NCBI GenBank assembly: GCA_039808765.1
Contig: JBDHTQ010000003.1
Coordinates: forward strand, 186,001 to 250,000
DNA length: 64,000 bases
From: JBDHTQ01 sp039808765
Lineage (GTDB): Bacteria; Pseudomonadota; Alphaproteobacteria; UBA2400
Reading direction: 5' to 3'
Below the pieces are notes generated by a model that searched no databases, was not told the DNA's origin, and worked only from the letters and a program-made list of their open reading frames with translations. Each line of letters begins with the position of its first letter. The stretch's first letter is position 1. Below are positions 44,590-52,962 of this stretch, in pieces. A program made the translations under genes and the position numbers.

Positions 44590-45432
44590 ATGATTCTGAT
44601 TGATGAATGCGCAGAAGAACGACTGCTCGCTTTTCTGGAAAACATGAAAAATAAAATTGAAGCACCACGCTGCCTTCACTTGCACAATCAAGAGCAACAG
44701 GTCGCGATGGATCGTGTTATCCGTGCGGTTGAGAATATCCTGCCACCTACCCATTATGACGAGCGAGACCTGCAAGGATATTTTTGCACTGATGGGGATG
44801 TTTTTATCGTGTCCCAACGATTTTTGCCAAGCCAGGCGCGTGGTATTGCAAATCTTCTGGATTTGCAGCAGGGTGAATTGTATGAATTGGTACATGGATG
44901 GCGTCCGCTTCTGAAAATTGTTGATGAAAAAGTACAGCGTATTCGTGATGCCGAGCAAGAAAAGTTAAAAAAACTTGCAACGCAAAAACAAGAAAAATTA
45001 CGTGAAAATATCTTAAAAGCAGATGTAAATCACGAAATGGTTGGCTCTCTTTCAAAGCGACGTGCAGCACATGAAACGGCATATGCTTTTGTTGTTGAAG
45101 ATGATTCTTTCTCGCGTCGATTGGTGCGTAATGCTCTTAATGACAGAACAAATTTAACCATGATCAGTGAAGGTCGGTTTTTAGCCGAACTCTATGTTGA
45201 AAAAGCCCCACATATAATTTTTCTTGATATTGATCTTCCCGATGTCAGCGGTCTTGAGCTTTTACAGATGTTAAAATCCATTGACCCTAATGCTTTTGTC
45301 GTGATGTTAAGTGGTAATGGTGATCGTCAAAATGTGATGAAAGCTATTGACCTTGGGGCAAAGGGGTTTATCGGTAAGCCCTTCTCAAAAGAAAAACTCA
45401 TCAATTATCTTAAGCGCGCTACATCACTCTAA
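44590..45432 (+). CDS. Response regulator with unknown N-terminal domain and C-terminal REC domain (first of two)
   Basis: A 280-residue cytoplasmic protein with reversed layout: about 150 residues of unrecognised sequence, partly a Lys/Glu/Gln-rich coiled coil (about 110-145), then a C-terminal receiver domain: AYAFVVEDDSFSRRLV, phosphoacceptor Asp in IIFLDIDLPDVSG, Thr/Ser in VVMLSGNG and Lys in GFIGKPFSKE. No DNA-binding or enzymatic output domain is seen, so it may act by protein contact. ATG 44590 has GGAGGG upstream. A paralogue follows at 45472. Both face the divergent hybrid kinase. Confidence 0.85.
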   Translation: MILIDECAEERLLAFLENMKNKIEAPRCLHLHNQEQQVAMDRVIRAVENILPPTHYDERDLQGYFCTDGDVFIVSQRFLPSQARGIANLLDLQQGELYELVHGWRPLLKIVDEKVQRIRDAEQEKLKKLATQKQEKLRENILKADVNHEMVGSLSKRRAAHETAYAFVVEDDSFSRRLVRNALNDRTNLTMISEGRFLAELYVEKAPHIIFLDIDLPDVSGLELLQMLKSIDPNAFVVMLSGNGDRQNVMKAIDLGAKGFIGKPFSKEKLINYLKRATSL

Positions 45433-45471
45433 TATTTTTCAATCTACTTTTTCATTTAGAAAGGGGATTTT

Positions 45472-46362
45472 ATGAGAATATTTTTTGAGAACGCATACAG
45501 CCAATTAACACTGCTTGAGCATTGTATTGCACGAGATTCATCGAGCCTTTCGGGATGGTCATGTTTGCACATTATTCGCTTCTTTGATGCAACGACATTG
45601 CGTTCGATGCTCACCCGGGAATCAATTTTTTCTCGCCTAGAAAGGCAATTTGATGCCTTGGACGGTACAATTATTGTATCCCTTGACGGAGATGTGTTGA
45701 TTTTTATTCGCTTTGTTGGTGAAAATGAACTGGAGAAACTGGTTGGTAAACTTTCCCAGGTTATCAGAGGTCCAACGGCCTCTGCTTCTCCTTTCGATGC
45801 TTACAATGTTGAAAAGCAATCTGCTGAAGTTTGTAAAATTCTTCATGACAAGTCAATGAATGTGCCGTCACTATGGGTGGATGATGAAAAAATTTCGCGT
45901 TCTGCTTCATTGGCGGCAGAAGAAATTCGCGCAATGCGACATGTTTTGCGTGAAGCAAAATCAACGCGATTTTATCGTCGGCCGCTCCAAGTTTTGTTGG
46001 TTGAAGATGATGACCTTACGCGTCGGGTTGCTGGCAACGTATTGAAAAATGATTATACCCTTATCACAGCAAAAGATGCTTACGAAGCTGTTGTCAATTA
46101 TCTTCTGTATGCACCTGATGTTGTTTTTTTGGATATTGATTTGCCCGATCAAAATGGCTTCACTGTTCTTGATCAGGTGATCTCATGCGATGAGGATGCC
46201 TTTGTTGTGATGTTTAGTAGTCATGATTCCCTTGATAACATTGTAAAATCCCTCACCCATGGTGCACATGGTTTCGTTACGAAACCTCTCCATAGGGGAC
46301 GGCTACAACATTATCTTGATTGTAAATCAGGTGTGCATGATCTCGAAAAGAATGAAAATTGA
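45472..46362 (+). CDS. Response regulator with unknown N-terminal domain and C-terminal REC domain (second of two)
   Basis: A 296-residue protein with the same reversed layout. The N-terminal ~165 residues look like an alpha/beta domain (RFFDATTLRSMLTRESIF, GTIIVSLDGDVLIFIRFVGE), not similar by eye to the first regulator. Then the receiver: LQVLLVEDDDLTRRVAG, Asp in VVFLDIDLPDQNG, Ser in VVMFSSHD, Lys in GFVTKPLHRG. The receivers are clearly related (LDIDLPD in both), suggesting duplication with replacement of the N-terminus. AAGGGG precedes the ATG; 39 bp separate the two genes. Next gene is the FIST-MCP receptor on the same strand. Confidence 0.85.
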   Translation: MRIFFENAYSQLTLLEHCIARDSSSLSGWSCLHIIRFFDATTLRSMLTRESIFSRLERQFDALDGTIIVSLDGDVLIFIRFVGENELEKLVGKLSQVIRGPTASASPFDAYNVEKQSAEVCKILHDKSMNVPSLWVDDEKISRSASLAAEEIRAMRHVLREAKSTRFYRRPLQVLLVEDDDLTRRVAGNVLKNDYTLITAKDAYEAVVNYLLYAPDVVFLDIDLPDQNGFTVLDQVISCDEDAFVVMFSSHDSLDNIVKSLTHGAHGFVTKPLHRGRLQHYLDCKSGVHDLEKNEN

Positions 46363-46509
46363 TCAGTGCTTAAAACATATTGCAATCAAAATATCACACT
46401 ACGTAAACTATAACTTTCTCTTTAAGTCCTTATTTGTTGTTCAGAAAAGATTAACCTAGTAAATATATTCTACACGACACGATATTATAAAAACTGTACG
46501 GAGGTCAAA

Positions 46510-48570
46510 ATGGGCTTAGGTTTTCGCAGCAGCAGGACTGAAATAAAAGAAAGTAATGCAATTGCCCAGCCTCTTCGTGTTGTGGGCGCTTCAGATGGTC
46601 TTGATGAAGAAAAAATTGAATCCTCTGTGCCTTACGCACAGGTTTTTCATCTAAGCGGGCAAGCGCCTGAGTTGCCACAAGGGATTTTTAATCAAGCCCA
46701 GCTCGCAATTGCATTCATTTCACCCCATCTTGATTTTGCAAGAGCATCCCACTATCTGCAGCAGCAAGCAGGAAAAGTTCCTCTTATTGCTGTCTCCAGC
46801 GCGGGGGAGCTTTGTCAGACACAAAATAAAAATGAGCCGCTTTACTGCTCCGCTGATGGTGCGTGGGATACGATCGTTTTGCAGATTTTTTCTCAAGACC
46901 TCTTCTCGAATGTTAGTGCACAGATTGTTCCGCTTTTTTGTCAAGACATACGCTCAGGCCAAATTTCACTTAAACATGATGAGCGCATCAGCAGAATTAA
47001 ATCATCACTTTCATCTTTTAATATTCCGTTTGCCATTGATGCTCATGACACCGTATCCATTACGTTTATTGACGGCTTATCCGCTTCGGAAAGTTTTTTA
47101 ATGGAGGCCGTTTATGCTTCTGGTAAATTTCCCTGCCTGATGGTCGGTGGATCGGCGGGAGGCAAACTTGATTTTAAGGCAACATATCTCTTCGCCAATG
47201 GTCAAGTGTTGGAAAATCATGCGGTCATGGTTTTTTGTAAGCTCCAACCTTCTATGCGCTATGGCATTTTGAAAAGCCAGAACTTTAAATCAACGGGTAA
47301 ATCTTTTGTTGTCGTTGAAGCCGAAGCGGAAAAACGAACTGTTTCAACTGTTTTGGATCCTAATACCGGAGAAATGGTTAGCATCGTGGCCGGTATGGCT
47401 AGGGTGCTCGGGTGTGCGGCTTCTGAAGTGCAATCCCGGCTTTCTGGATTTACATTCGGTATTGAACTGGAGGGGGAGAATTTTGTTCGCTCCATTGCCT
47501 CTATCAATTTAGATGCCGGAACGGCCTCTTTTTATTGCGATATTAACGCTGGTGATAAACTTTATCTTTTGCAGGCAACAGACTTTATTGAACAGACTGT
47601 ACGTGATGTTAAAACCTTCTTGCTGGATAAACCGGAACCCGTCGCGGTGATAATGAATGACTGTATTTTGCGCCGCTTAGGCAATGCGACAAGTTTAGGA
47701 AAAATGCCGAAATTGTGGTCTGCACCCACAGCAGGTTTTTCTACTTTTGGCGAATTACTTGGGATTAACATTAATCAAACGTTGACGGCAGTTGCTTTTT
47801 TCAAAGTAAATGAGGGTGAGCGATTTTTTGATGAATATGCCGATTTATTCCCCATCTACTATGCTCGGTTTGCAAACTACTTTACCCTTTGTCAAACCAA
47901 TCAGCTCAAAACACTCAACCATTTACGTAATGATGTCATCAAACGGTTGATTGATTTTTCCGAGCAAACGGGACGTATCTCTCTTCAGCTTGATCAAATC
48001 ATCGGTCAAAGCAAAGAGGCGCATCATCACATTAATTCAATTCAGCAGAATATTTCTCGACAGGCTGAAGTTCTTGTTCGTAACGGAAAGGACAATATTC
48101 TTCTCGAAGAGTTTGAAAAAATGAATGCCGTTATGATGCAGTTGCAGAAAATTGTAAACGTCATTGATAGCATCAATTCACAAACCAACTTGCTTTCACT
48201 GAATGCGACCATTGAAGCCGCGCGCGCAGGTGAGGCTGGTAAAGGCTTCGCGGTCGTTGCGAGTGAGGCGCGTAAGTTGGCTGGAAATACGAAAGATACT
48301 GTTCAGAAAACACGCGACACATTAACAGAAGTCAACAGCAGCCTGAAAACACTTGGCGAACATATTTCGTCATCTGATGACCGTGTTTTAAACACGCAAA
48401 AAGTATTCAATGATGTGCTTGATCAAGTTGGGCAATTCTTTAGCAGCTTTGAAAGTGTCAATGCTGTGGTGAGCACGATCGCGGACATTATTGGAGATCA
48501 GCGCTCTTCGCTGAACGGCATTGAAGAAGATATCAGCAAGTTGCGCCGTATGGAAAATCATTCGCACTAA
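46510..48570 (+). CDS. Soluble chemoreceptor: FIST sensor domain fused to a methyl-accepting signalling domain
   Basis: A 686-residue cytoplasmic receptor; no membrane segment. FIST_N covers about 55-235 (LAIAFISPHLDFARASHYLQ, LIAVSSAGELC, TFIDGLSASESFLMEAV, LMVGGSAGGKLDFKATYLF), FIST_C about 240-410 (EPVAVIMNDCILRRLGN, APTAGFSTFGELLG), and an MCP signalling hairpin about 480-686 with NLLSLNATIEAARAGEAGKG. FIST domains are thought to bind small ligands such as amino acids. The fusion would couple that to CheA/CheW, and the relatively short signalling region fits a soluble receptor. CGGAGGTCAAA precedes the ATG. It sits with two response regulators and a hybrid kinase. Confidence 0.92.
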   Translation: MGLGFRSSRTEIKESNAIAQPLRVVGASDGLDEEKIESSVPYAQVFHLSGQAPELPQGIFNQAQLAIAFISPHLDFARASHYLQQQAGKVPLIAVSSAGELCQTQNKNEPLYCSADGAWDTIVLQIFSQDLFSNVSAQIVPLFCQDIRSGQISLKHDERISRIKSSLSSFNIPFAIDAHDTVSITFIDGLSASESFLMEAVYASGKFPCLMVGGSAGGKLDFKATYLFANGQVLENHAVMVFCKLQPSMRYGILKSQNFKSTGKSFVVVEAEAEKRTVSTVLDPNTGEMVSIVAGMARVLGCAASEVQSRLSGFTFGIELEGENFVRSIASINLDAGTASFYCDINAGDKLYLLQATDFIEQTVRDVKTFLLDKPEPVAVIMNDCILRRLGNATSLGKMPKLWSAPTAGFSTFGELLGININQTLTAVAFFKVNEGERFFDEYADLFPIYYARFANYFTLCQTNQLKTLNHLRNDVIKRLIDFSEQTGRISLQLDQIIGQSKEAHHHINSIQQNISRQAEVLVRNGKDNILLEEFEKMNAVMMQLQKIVNVIDSINSQTNLLSLNATIEAARAGEAGKGFAVVASEARKLAGNTKDTVQKTRDTLTEVNSSLKTLGEHISSSDDRVLNTQKVFNDVLDQVGQFFSSFESVNAVVSTIADIIGDQRSSLNGIEEDISKLRRMENHSH

Positions 48571-48573
48571 AAT

Positions 48574-48602
48574 ACAGCATAAGTTGACGCTGTGCATTTT
48601 TT
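48574..48602 (+). terminator. Probable terminator of the FIST-MCP gene
   Basis: Short hairpin ACAGC/GCTGT with a 10-nt loop followed by GCATTTTTT, immediately after the stop. Weak stem, moderate confidence. Confidence 0.5.
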
Positions 48603-48799
48603 GCGGATATCGTTGGGGTGTGGACCGCGCGAGCGGTGTCACGCCCTTTTTTACGGCATAGTGAAAACGCATTATAGTGACGTGATGGTAGTCATGTCAT
48701 AGCAAAGGTTGCCTCGCACGGTGAACGCAAAACACATCGTTTTTGAAAAGTTAAAAATTCAAACAATCACCACAAACCCTGCAGGGGCACCTATGTGAC

Positions 48800-49597
48800 T
48801 TACTTTGAGGTGATCAATTGTGCTGCGATTTTTTCAACGTCCTGCGCGGCTTCTGTGCTTGGCGAGCGTGTTAATAGCGGCGTTTGATGTCGGATGGTCT
48901 CGGGGACACGCGGGTCGCGGCGAATAATGCCGCCCAACTGTGGAGATTTGCCCAAGAAGTTTTCGCAAGCCTTAAGGATGGTGGAATAGGTGCGTTCCCC
49001 ATCACGCGGGGTTTGTGCCTGATTGACAATAATACGTAAGTCAGCTGTCGGATTGGTCGCATAGGTTACTTTGATAAAGGCATACGCATCTGTTATCGCT
49101 GTCGGTTCGTCGTTCGTGACTACCAACGTAATCCCTGCCGGGCCTGATAATACACGTACATTACGATCAATGCCAGCGCCACAATCTAGCAGAACATGAT
49201 CATATTTTGGTGCCATCGCAAGAAGATCATTGCGTAGTTCAGACAGGCGTTGTGTTGTTAATGAAGCAAGGCTGCCCGAACCGCTGCGGCCAGCAATAAT
49301 ATCAAATCCGCCGGCAGGATAGCGTTGTGCTACTTGCTCCATTGATGCTGAATGATCCAAGACCGCGCCTAGATCGCGTTCAGGCATCAGTCCTAATTGA
49401 ATATCAACGTTAGCTAAGCCTAAATCACCATCAAACAAAAGCACCCGTTTGCCTAAGCGAGAGAGTGCTTGAGAAAGCGAAATTGAAAACCACGTCTTTC
49501 CCACGCCACCCTTGCCCGAGGCGATGGCGATCAGATTTCGCCCGCGTAACGGTTGGATTGATGCAGATGGGGCGAGTGAGTGTGTGATGTCATTCAT
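48800..49597 (-). CDS. flhG: FlhG/FleN-type MinD-like ATPase
   Basis: A 265-residue ATPase of the MinD/ParA family. Deviant Walker A ASGKGGVGKTWFS, DGDLGLANVDIQLG (a pattern typical of FlhG), VLLDCGAGIDRNV and VTNDEPTAITDAYAF. It works with FlhF to limit number and placement of polar flagella. Its ATG overlaps the flhF stop (ATGA), confirming the pair. Without the membrane-targeting amphipathic tail of MinD, FlhG is preferred. Confidence 0.9.
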   Translation of the reverse strand: MNDITHSLAPSASIQPLRGRNLIAIASGKGGVGKTWFSISLSQALSRLGKRVLLFDGDLGLANVDIQLGLMPERDLGAVLDHSASMEQVAQRYPAGGFDIIAGRSGSGSLASLTTQRLSELRNDLLAMAPKYDHVLLDCGAGIDRNVRVLSGPAGITLVVTNDEPTAITDAYAFIKVTYATNPTADLRIIVNQAQTPRDGERTYSTILKACENFLGKSPQLGGIIRRDPRVPETIRHQTPLLTRSPSTEAAQDVEKIAAQLITSK

Positions 49598-50601
49598 AGT
49601 TTTGTCCCTGTCTGGCGTTCAGAATTAACCTTTGATTCACTTTCAGGCAAGAGGAGCCTTGCAAGTTCAAGCGAATTTATTTCGAAGAGTGGTGTTGTCA
49701 CACTAGAAGAGCGGGCCGCATCGCAAAAACTGAGTCTTCCTTGCCACGCTGCCGATAATAATCCGCCGAAACGTCTGGCGATATCAAGGCGTGTCATCAA
49801 TAATCGTGTGGCGCCTGCAGCGTGGAAAGCGGATGCCATCTCTCCTGATTCTTGTGCATCCATCCCGGCAGGTAAAACGCAAATCGCTTCGGCGTTGACA
49901 GTTTTTATGAGACGCCCTAGTTGACCAAGCGCTTGAGGATCAAAAGGATTTTGTCCGGGCGTATCAATCAGTATCTGTTTAACGTTGCGCCGAACAGTCA
50001 ACGCATCTTGCAATGCGTGGGTGTCTTCAACCTCGATCAAATCGACATTTAAGAGGCGTGTGAACGCGGCAAGCTGTTCAATGCCTCCAGCGCGCTCGGT
50101 ATCCATCGTGATAACACTGAGGGGATGTTGGGCCATGGCCATGCGGGTGGCAAGTTTAGCAATGGTAAGTGTTTTACCTGCCCCGGGGGGGCCAATGAGC
50201 ATCAAGGGTTTTTCGCATTGGTCTTGGGGAAGGGGGGCGAAGGTAAAATTGGCGTCAAGGACTGCACTGAGGGCCAACATCGGATCACTTAAATCATAGC
50301 CTTGAAGATCGTCTGTCAGTTTATCAATCAGGTTTCTTGGCAGGCCATGATGATTAAGAGCGAGAGAGATTTTTTCAACCACATCTTCTTCATCCCCATA
50401 GGTATCAACCGGTTTTTCCGCTCTGATCGAAAAGGGATTCTGCGGCGGAGCTGATAGGGGGCTGCTATCAATAGCGGCTGTAACGCGCACCATTCCCTCT
50501 TCTTCGCGGGTGGCAACGATAACCGCATCTCCTCCCAGAGTGCGGCGAACTTCCGCCATGGCTTCTGCAGCGGTCTTGGCCGTGAAAGACTTCAATCGCA
50601 T
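49594..50601 (-). CDS. flhF: Flagellar biosynthesis GTPase FlhF
   Basis: A 335-residue SRP-type GTPase that places new flagella at the pole. N-terminal MRLKSFTAKTAAEAMAEVRRTLGGDAVIV is the FlhF B-domain in consecutive parts, followed by a helical N domain and the G domain: LIGPPGAGKTLTIAKLATRMA, TMDTERAGGIEQL, QILIDTPGQNPFD, ending in a normal C-terminus. Slightly short for the family. It leads the flhF-flhG pair; flhA is not upstream here. Confidence 0.92.
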   Translation of the reverse strand: MRLKSFTAKTAAEAMAEVRRTLGGDAVIVATREEEGMVRVTAAIDSSPLSAPPQNPFSIRAEKPVDTYGDEEDVVEKISLALNHHGLPRNLIDKLTDDLQGYDLSDPMLALSAVLDANFTFAPLPQDQCEKPLMLIGPPGAGKTLTIAKLATRMAMAQHPLSVITMDTERAGGIEQLAAFTRLLNVDLIEVEDTHALQDALTVRRNVKQILIDTPGQNPFDPQALGQLGRLIKTVNAEAICVLPAGMDAQESGEMASAFHAAGATRLLMTRLDIARRFGGLLSAAWQGRLSFCDAARSSSVTTPLFEINSLELARLLLPESESKVNSERQTGTKL

Positions 50602-50736
50602 ATTAAATGTAACATAATCGTTAACGCGATTCCTGAAAAGCCTTTTTTAATGATTTTGCTAACTTTCATTTTCTTTTGGCGAGATTAACGCCTCTTCAAC
50701 ACTCTTGTAGCGAAATAGAAGAGAAGGAGTTTTATC

Positions 50737-51417
50737 ATGAACTTCAATCCCCCTATCGCGATTTCCAAACAGGGGTCTGCGCAAGTCTCTTTATGGCGTC
50801 GACTATTTATGGAGGCACTGGTTGGCTTTCCCCCTTCAGCAGAAGAGTGTAAAAGCGCACTTTATTCTGCCGCATTGCTGAGTGATTGTCGGGTTAGTGA
50901 TGTAGTGGACGGTCTTGTGGAAGCAGGTTTGCGGGCGTCGCTCGAATTTTTTCCTGAAGGTTGGGTGCACTCATTGCGCGCGCGCGTGCTTGATTTGTCA
51001 ACGCGAAGTGATTTGAGTTTTGGTTTGGCCAGCTTTGCTGCACAACTCGGATGGATGCCCGCCCCGTTGCCACAATTAAAATTACACTGTTTGCTTTGTG
51101 CGGAAACTGATCCCTATGGGGCAGATTTAATTACGCTCACATTAGATGAATTAGGACCCGAGCCGCGTTTTGGTTATCGCCCTGCATCCATTCGGATGGC
51201 TTTGTTGAGATTGGCCTTTGCAATGGGATGCTCTATGGTTGATGTGGTCAATGCGCTCATCATACGGGGGGTGCGTCTGTTACCCGAATGTGTGCCGCCG
51301 GGTACCCATCAACAACTTCTGCTTACTGCATCTCACCCGCTCGTTGTTGAAGCTTTAGCCAGTTGGCGTGGTGGAAATCGCAGCGCCGTTGTTATTCCAC
51401 TTCGGCGCGGAGCATAG
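50737..51417 (+). CDS. Hypothetical protein with two similar helical modules (226 aa)
   Basis: A strong ribosome site (AAGGAGTTTTATC) precedes ATG. The N-terminal module (about 33-105: LYSAALLSDCRVSDVVDGLVEAGLRASLEFFPEG) and a C-terminal module (about 150-215: LLRLAFAMGCSMVDVVNALIIRGVRLLPECVPPG) share the pattern hydrophobic-x-C-x-(V/M)-x-DVV-x-(G/A)-L-(V/I)-x-x-G-(L/V)-R, ending in a Pro/Gly turn, each about 60-70 residues. This looks like an internal duplication. No signal peptide or membrane segment and no recognised family. The 3' end overlaps the convergent transporter gene by 26 bp. Confidence 0.7.
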   Translation: MNFNPPIAISKQGSAQVSLWRRLFMEALVGFPPSAEECKSALYSAALLSDCRVSDVVDGLVEAGLRASLEFFPEGWVHSLRARVLDLSTRSDLSFGLASFAAQLGWMPAPLPQLKLHCLLCAETDPYGADLITLTLDELGPEPRFGYRPASIRMALLRLAFAMGCSMVDVVNALIIRGVRLLPECVPPGTHQQLLLTASHPLVVEALASWRGGNRSAVVIPLRRGA

Positions 51418-52171
51418 GGGGATTTTGTCTTTGCCCTACTGTGGGATGATTTTGTGAGGAGGGAGTACTGAGTTGAAACGGGCTGAAGTTGGTTCCGTAA
51501 TCATAAATATCAACGCCCTCAAGACGCTTTAAAAATGCAATTATTTTATACGTAATTGGTGTGGCAAGTGCTTCATAAATCACACAAAAAACCCACCCTG
51601 ATCCGATCATAATAAGGCAATCCCTTAGCGAATAAAGGGTGCTGTAGGCAATGACAACATAGACAACGTTATCGGCCACCATTCCCACCATCGTCGAGCC
51701 GATTGTTCTGACCCATAAAGATTTTCCCTGCATAAAAATTTTAAGCTTCGCAAGCGTATATGAATTGGCAAACTCACCAGAAAAATAACTGCAGGCTGTG
51801 GCGAGTGCATAGAGTGGGGCTGTGCCAAAAATTTTTGAAAAAGCCTCCTCGTCATGCCAAATCGGGGCTGCTTTCAGAGAAGATATTATCCAAAACATAA
51901 TTTGTGAAAAAACCAGAAGGCACAATCCTGTCCATATGATGCGGCGCGTGGCTCTGTACCCGTAAACCTCTGTAAAAATATCGGAAAAAATATACGTCAC
52001 CGAGTATACGATAACCGTTCCGGGAAGAATAATCGGACCAAACGCCACGAGTTTGCAGGCTGCAAATGTGCTTACCAGCAAAGCGGTAATCCAAAACATT
52101 CCCAATAAATCAAGATACTTGTATGGCGTCCGGCTCGAGTATGTTTTGCGTAAGCGCAATTTGTTTTCCAT
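51392..52171 (-). CDS. Queuosine precursor transporter (VUT/YhhQ family)
   Basis: A 259-residue inner-membrane protein with about six membrane segments. LLGMFWITALLVSTFAACKLV, VTYIFSDIFTEVYGYRATRRIIW (a hallmark segment, shown in two parts by the EVYGYR core), and ACSYFSGEFANSYTLAKLKIFMQG match the VUT family that imports preQ0/preQ1 for queuosine in tRNA. Polar tail at the C-terminus. The start has GGGAGATC upstream. Divergent from an XRE regulator across 100 bp, which may control it. Confidence 0.87.
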   Translation of the reverse strand: MENKLRLRKTYSSRTPYKYLDLLGMFWITALLVSTFAACKLVAFGPIILPGTVIVYSVTYIFSDIFTEVYGYRATRRIIWTGLCLLVFSQIMFWIISSLKAAPIWHDEEAFSKIFGTAPLYALATACSYFSGEFANSYTLAKLKIFMQGKSLWVRTIGSTMVGMVADNVVYVVIAYSTLYSLRDCLIMIGSGWVFCVIYEALATPITYKIIAFLKRLEGVDIYDYGTNFSPFQLSTPSSQNHPTVGQRQNPPMLRAEVE

Positions 52172-52271
52172 GGTTGTAAAGATCTCCCTTCATTTTCATC
52201 AAGAAGGCGTATTGCATGCTGCAAAGTCAATTTTTATAGACAATTATGTGTATTTTACATATTTTATACCA

Positions 52272-52910
52272 ATGATTAGTGTGGGACAAATAAAAGCGGC
52301 GCGTGGCCTCTTAGAATGGACACAAGCCGATTTGGCCAAAATTACTGGTTTGCATATTAATGCCATCAATAATGTTGAACGTCGCCGTGGCTTGCCGCGC
52401 CAAGAAACACTTGAGCTTATTCAGCAGGCTTTTGAAGAAAATAATATTCGTTTTAAAGGAACAACAGGGGTTGAACTTGTTCAGGAAACTTTGGACATTC
52501 GTAAAGTGGCCGGGCCAGATTTTATCCGGATCATGACTGACGATATTCTTCTTACTCTTAAAAAACCAGACGATGAAATCATCGCTGTTTTGCCGGATGA
52601 AAAGTTATTTTTATTCGATCGCAAACAAAATGATCGGTATTACCGAGCGCAGGTTCGTCTTGGGTTTAAGCACCGCCTTATCTTATCTACGGCTGAAGGC
52701 GAAAGCTACGCAGCGCAAAAAGACGTTCGGTTTCTTCCTGAAGCTGTTCTGGGAAAAATCAGTTATCAAGTTTACGGGAACAAATTTGTCCTGATTAACT
52801 GGCAATCACTTGAGCTTGTGATCATTCGAAGTACTACTCTTGCACAATCATTTCGTCGGCAATTTGATTACCTCTGGCATCAAGCTGAACCTTACAAAAA
52901 GAAAAAATAG
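52272..52910 (+). CDS. XRE-family DNA-binding protein with novel C-terminal domain
   Basis: A 212-residue protein. The N-terminal ~60 residues are a Cro/C1 helix-turn-helix (VGQIKAARGLLEWTQADLAKITGLHINAINNVER, in two stretches), the compact type common in alphaproteobacteria. The remaining ~140 residues (FRGTTGVELVQE-like VELVQETLDIRK, VLPDEKLFLFDRKQNDRYY, VLINWQSLELVIIRSTTLAQS) form a beta-rich domain I do not recognise, perhaps a ligand sensor. ATG 52272 is chosen because the HTH begins there; the frame is open further upstream. Divergent from the queuosine-precursor transporter. Confidence 0.78.
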   Translation: MISVGQIKAARGLLEWTQADLAKITGLHINAINNVERRRGLPRQETLELIQQAFEENNIRFKGTTGVELVQETLDIRKVAGPDFIRIMTDDILLTLKKPDDEIIAVLPDEKLFLFDRKQNDRYYRAQVRLGFKHRLILSTAEGESYAAQKDVRFLPEAVLGKISYQVYGNKFVLINWQSLELVIIRSTTLAQSFRRQFDYLWHQAEPYKKKK

Positions 52911-52947
52911 GTGTGCCCAAGCTTCGTTTAGAAGGCGAGCACACCTA
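52902..52947 (-). terminator. Rho-independent terminator of the M48 peptidase gene
   Basis: Minus-strand hairpin: TAGGTGTGC pairs with GCACACCTA over a 22-nt loop, followed by TTTTTTC. It overlaps the stop of the XRE gene on the other strand, so it may also stop that transcript. Confidence 0.8.
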
Positions 52948-52962
52948 ATTCAAGGTCTTGGC

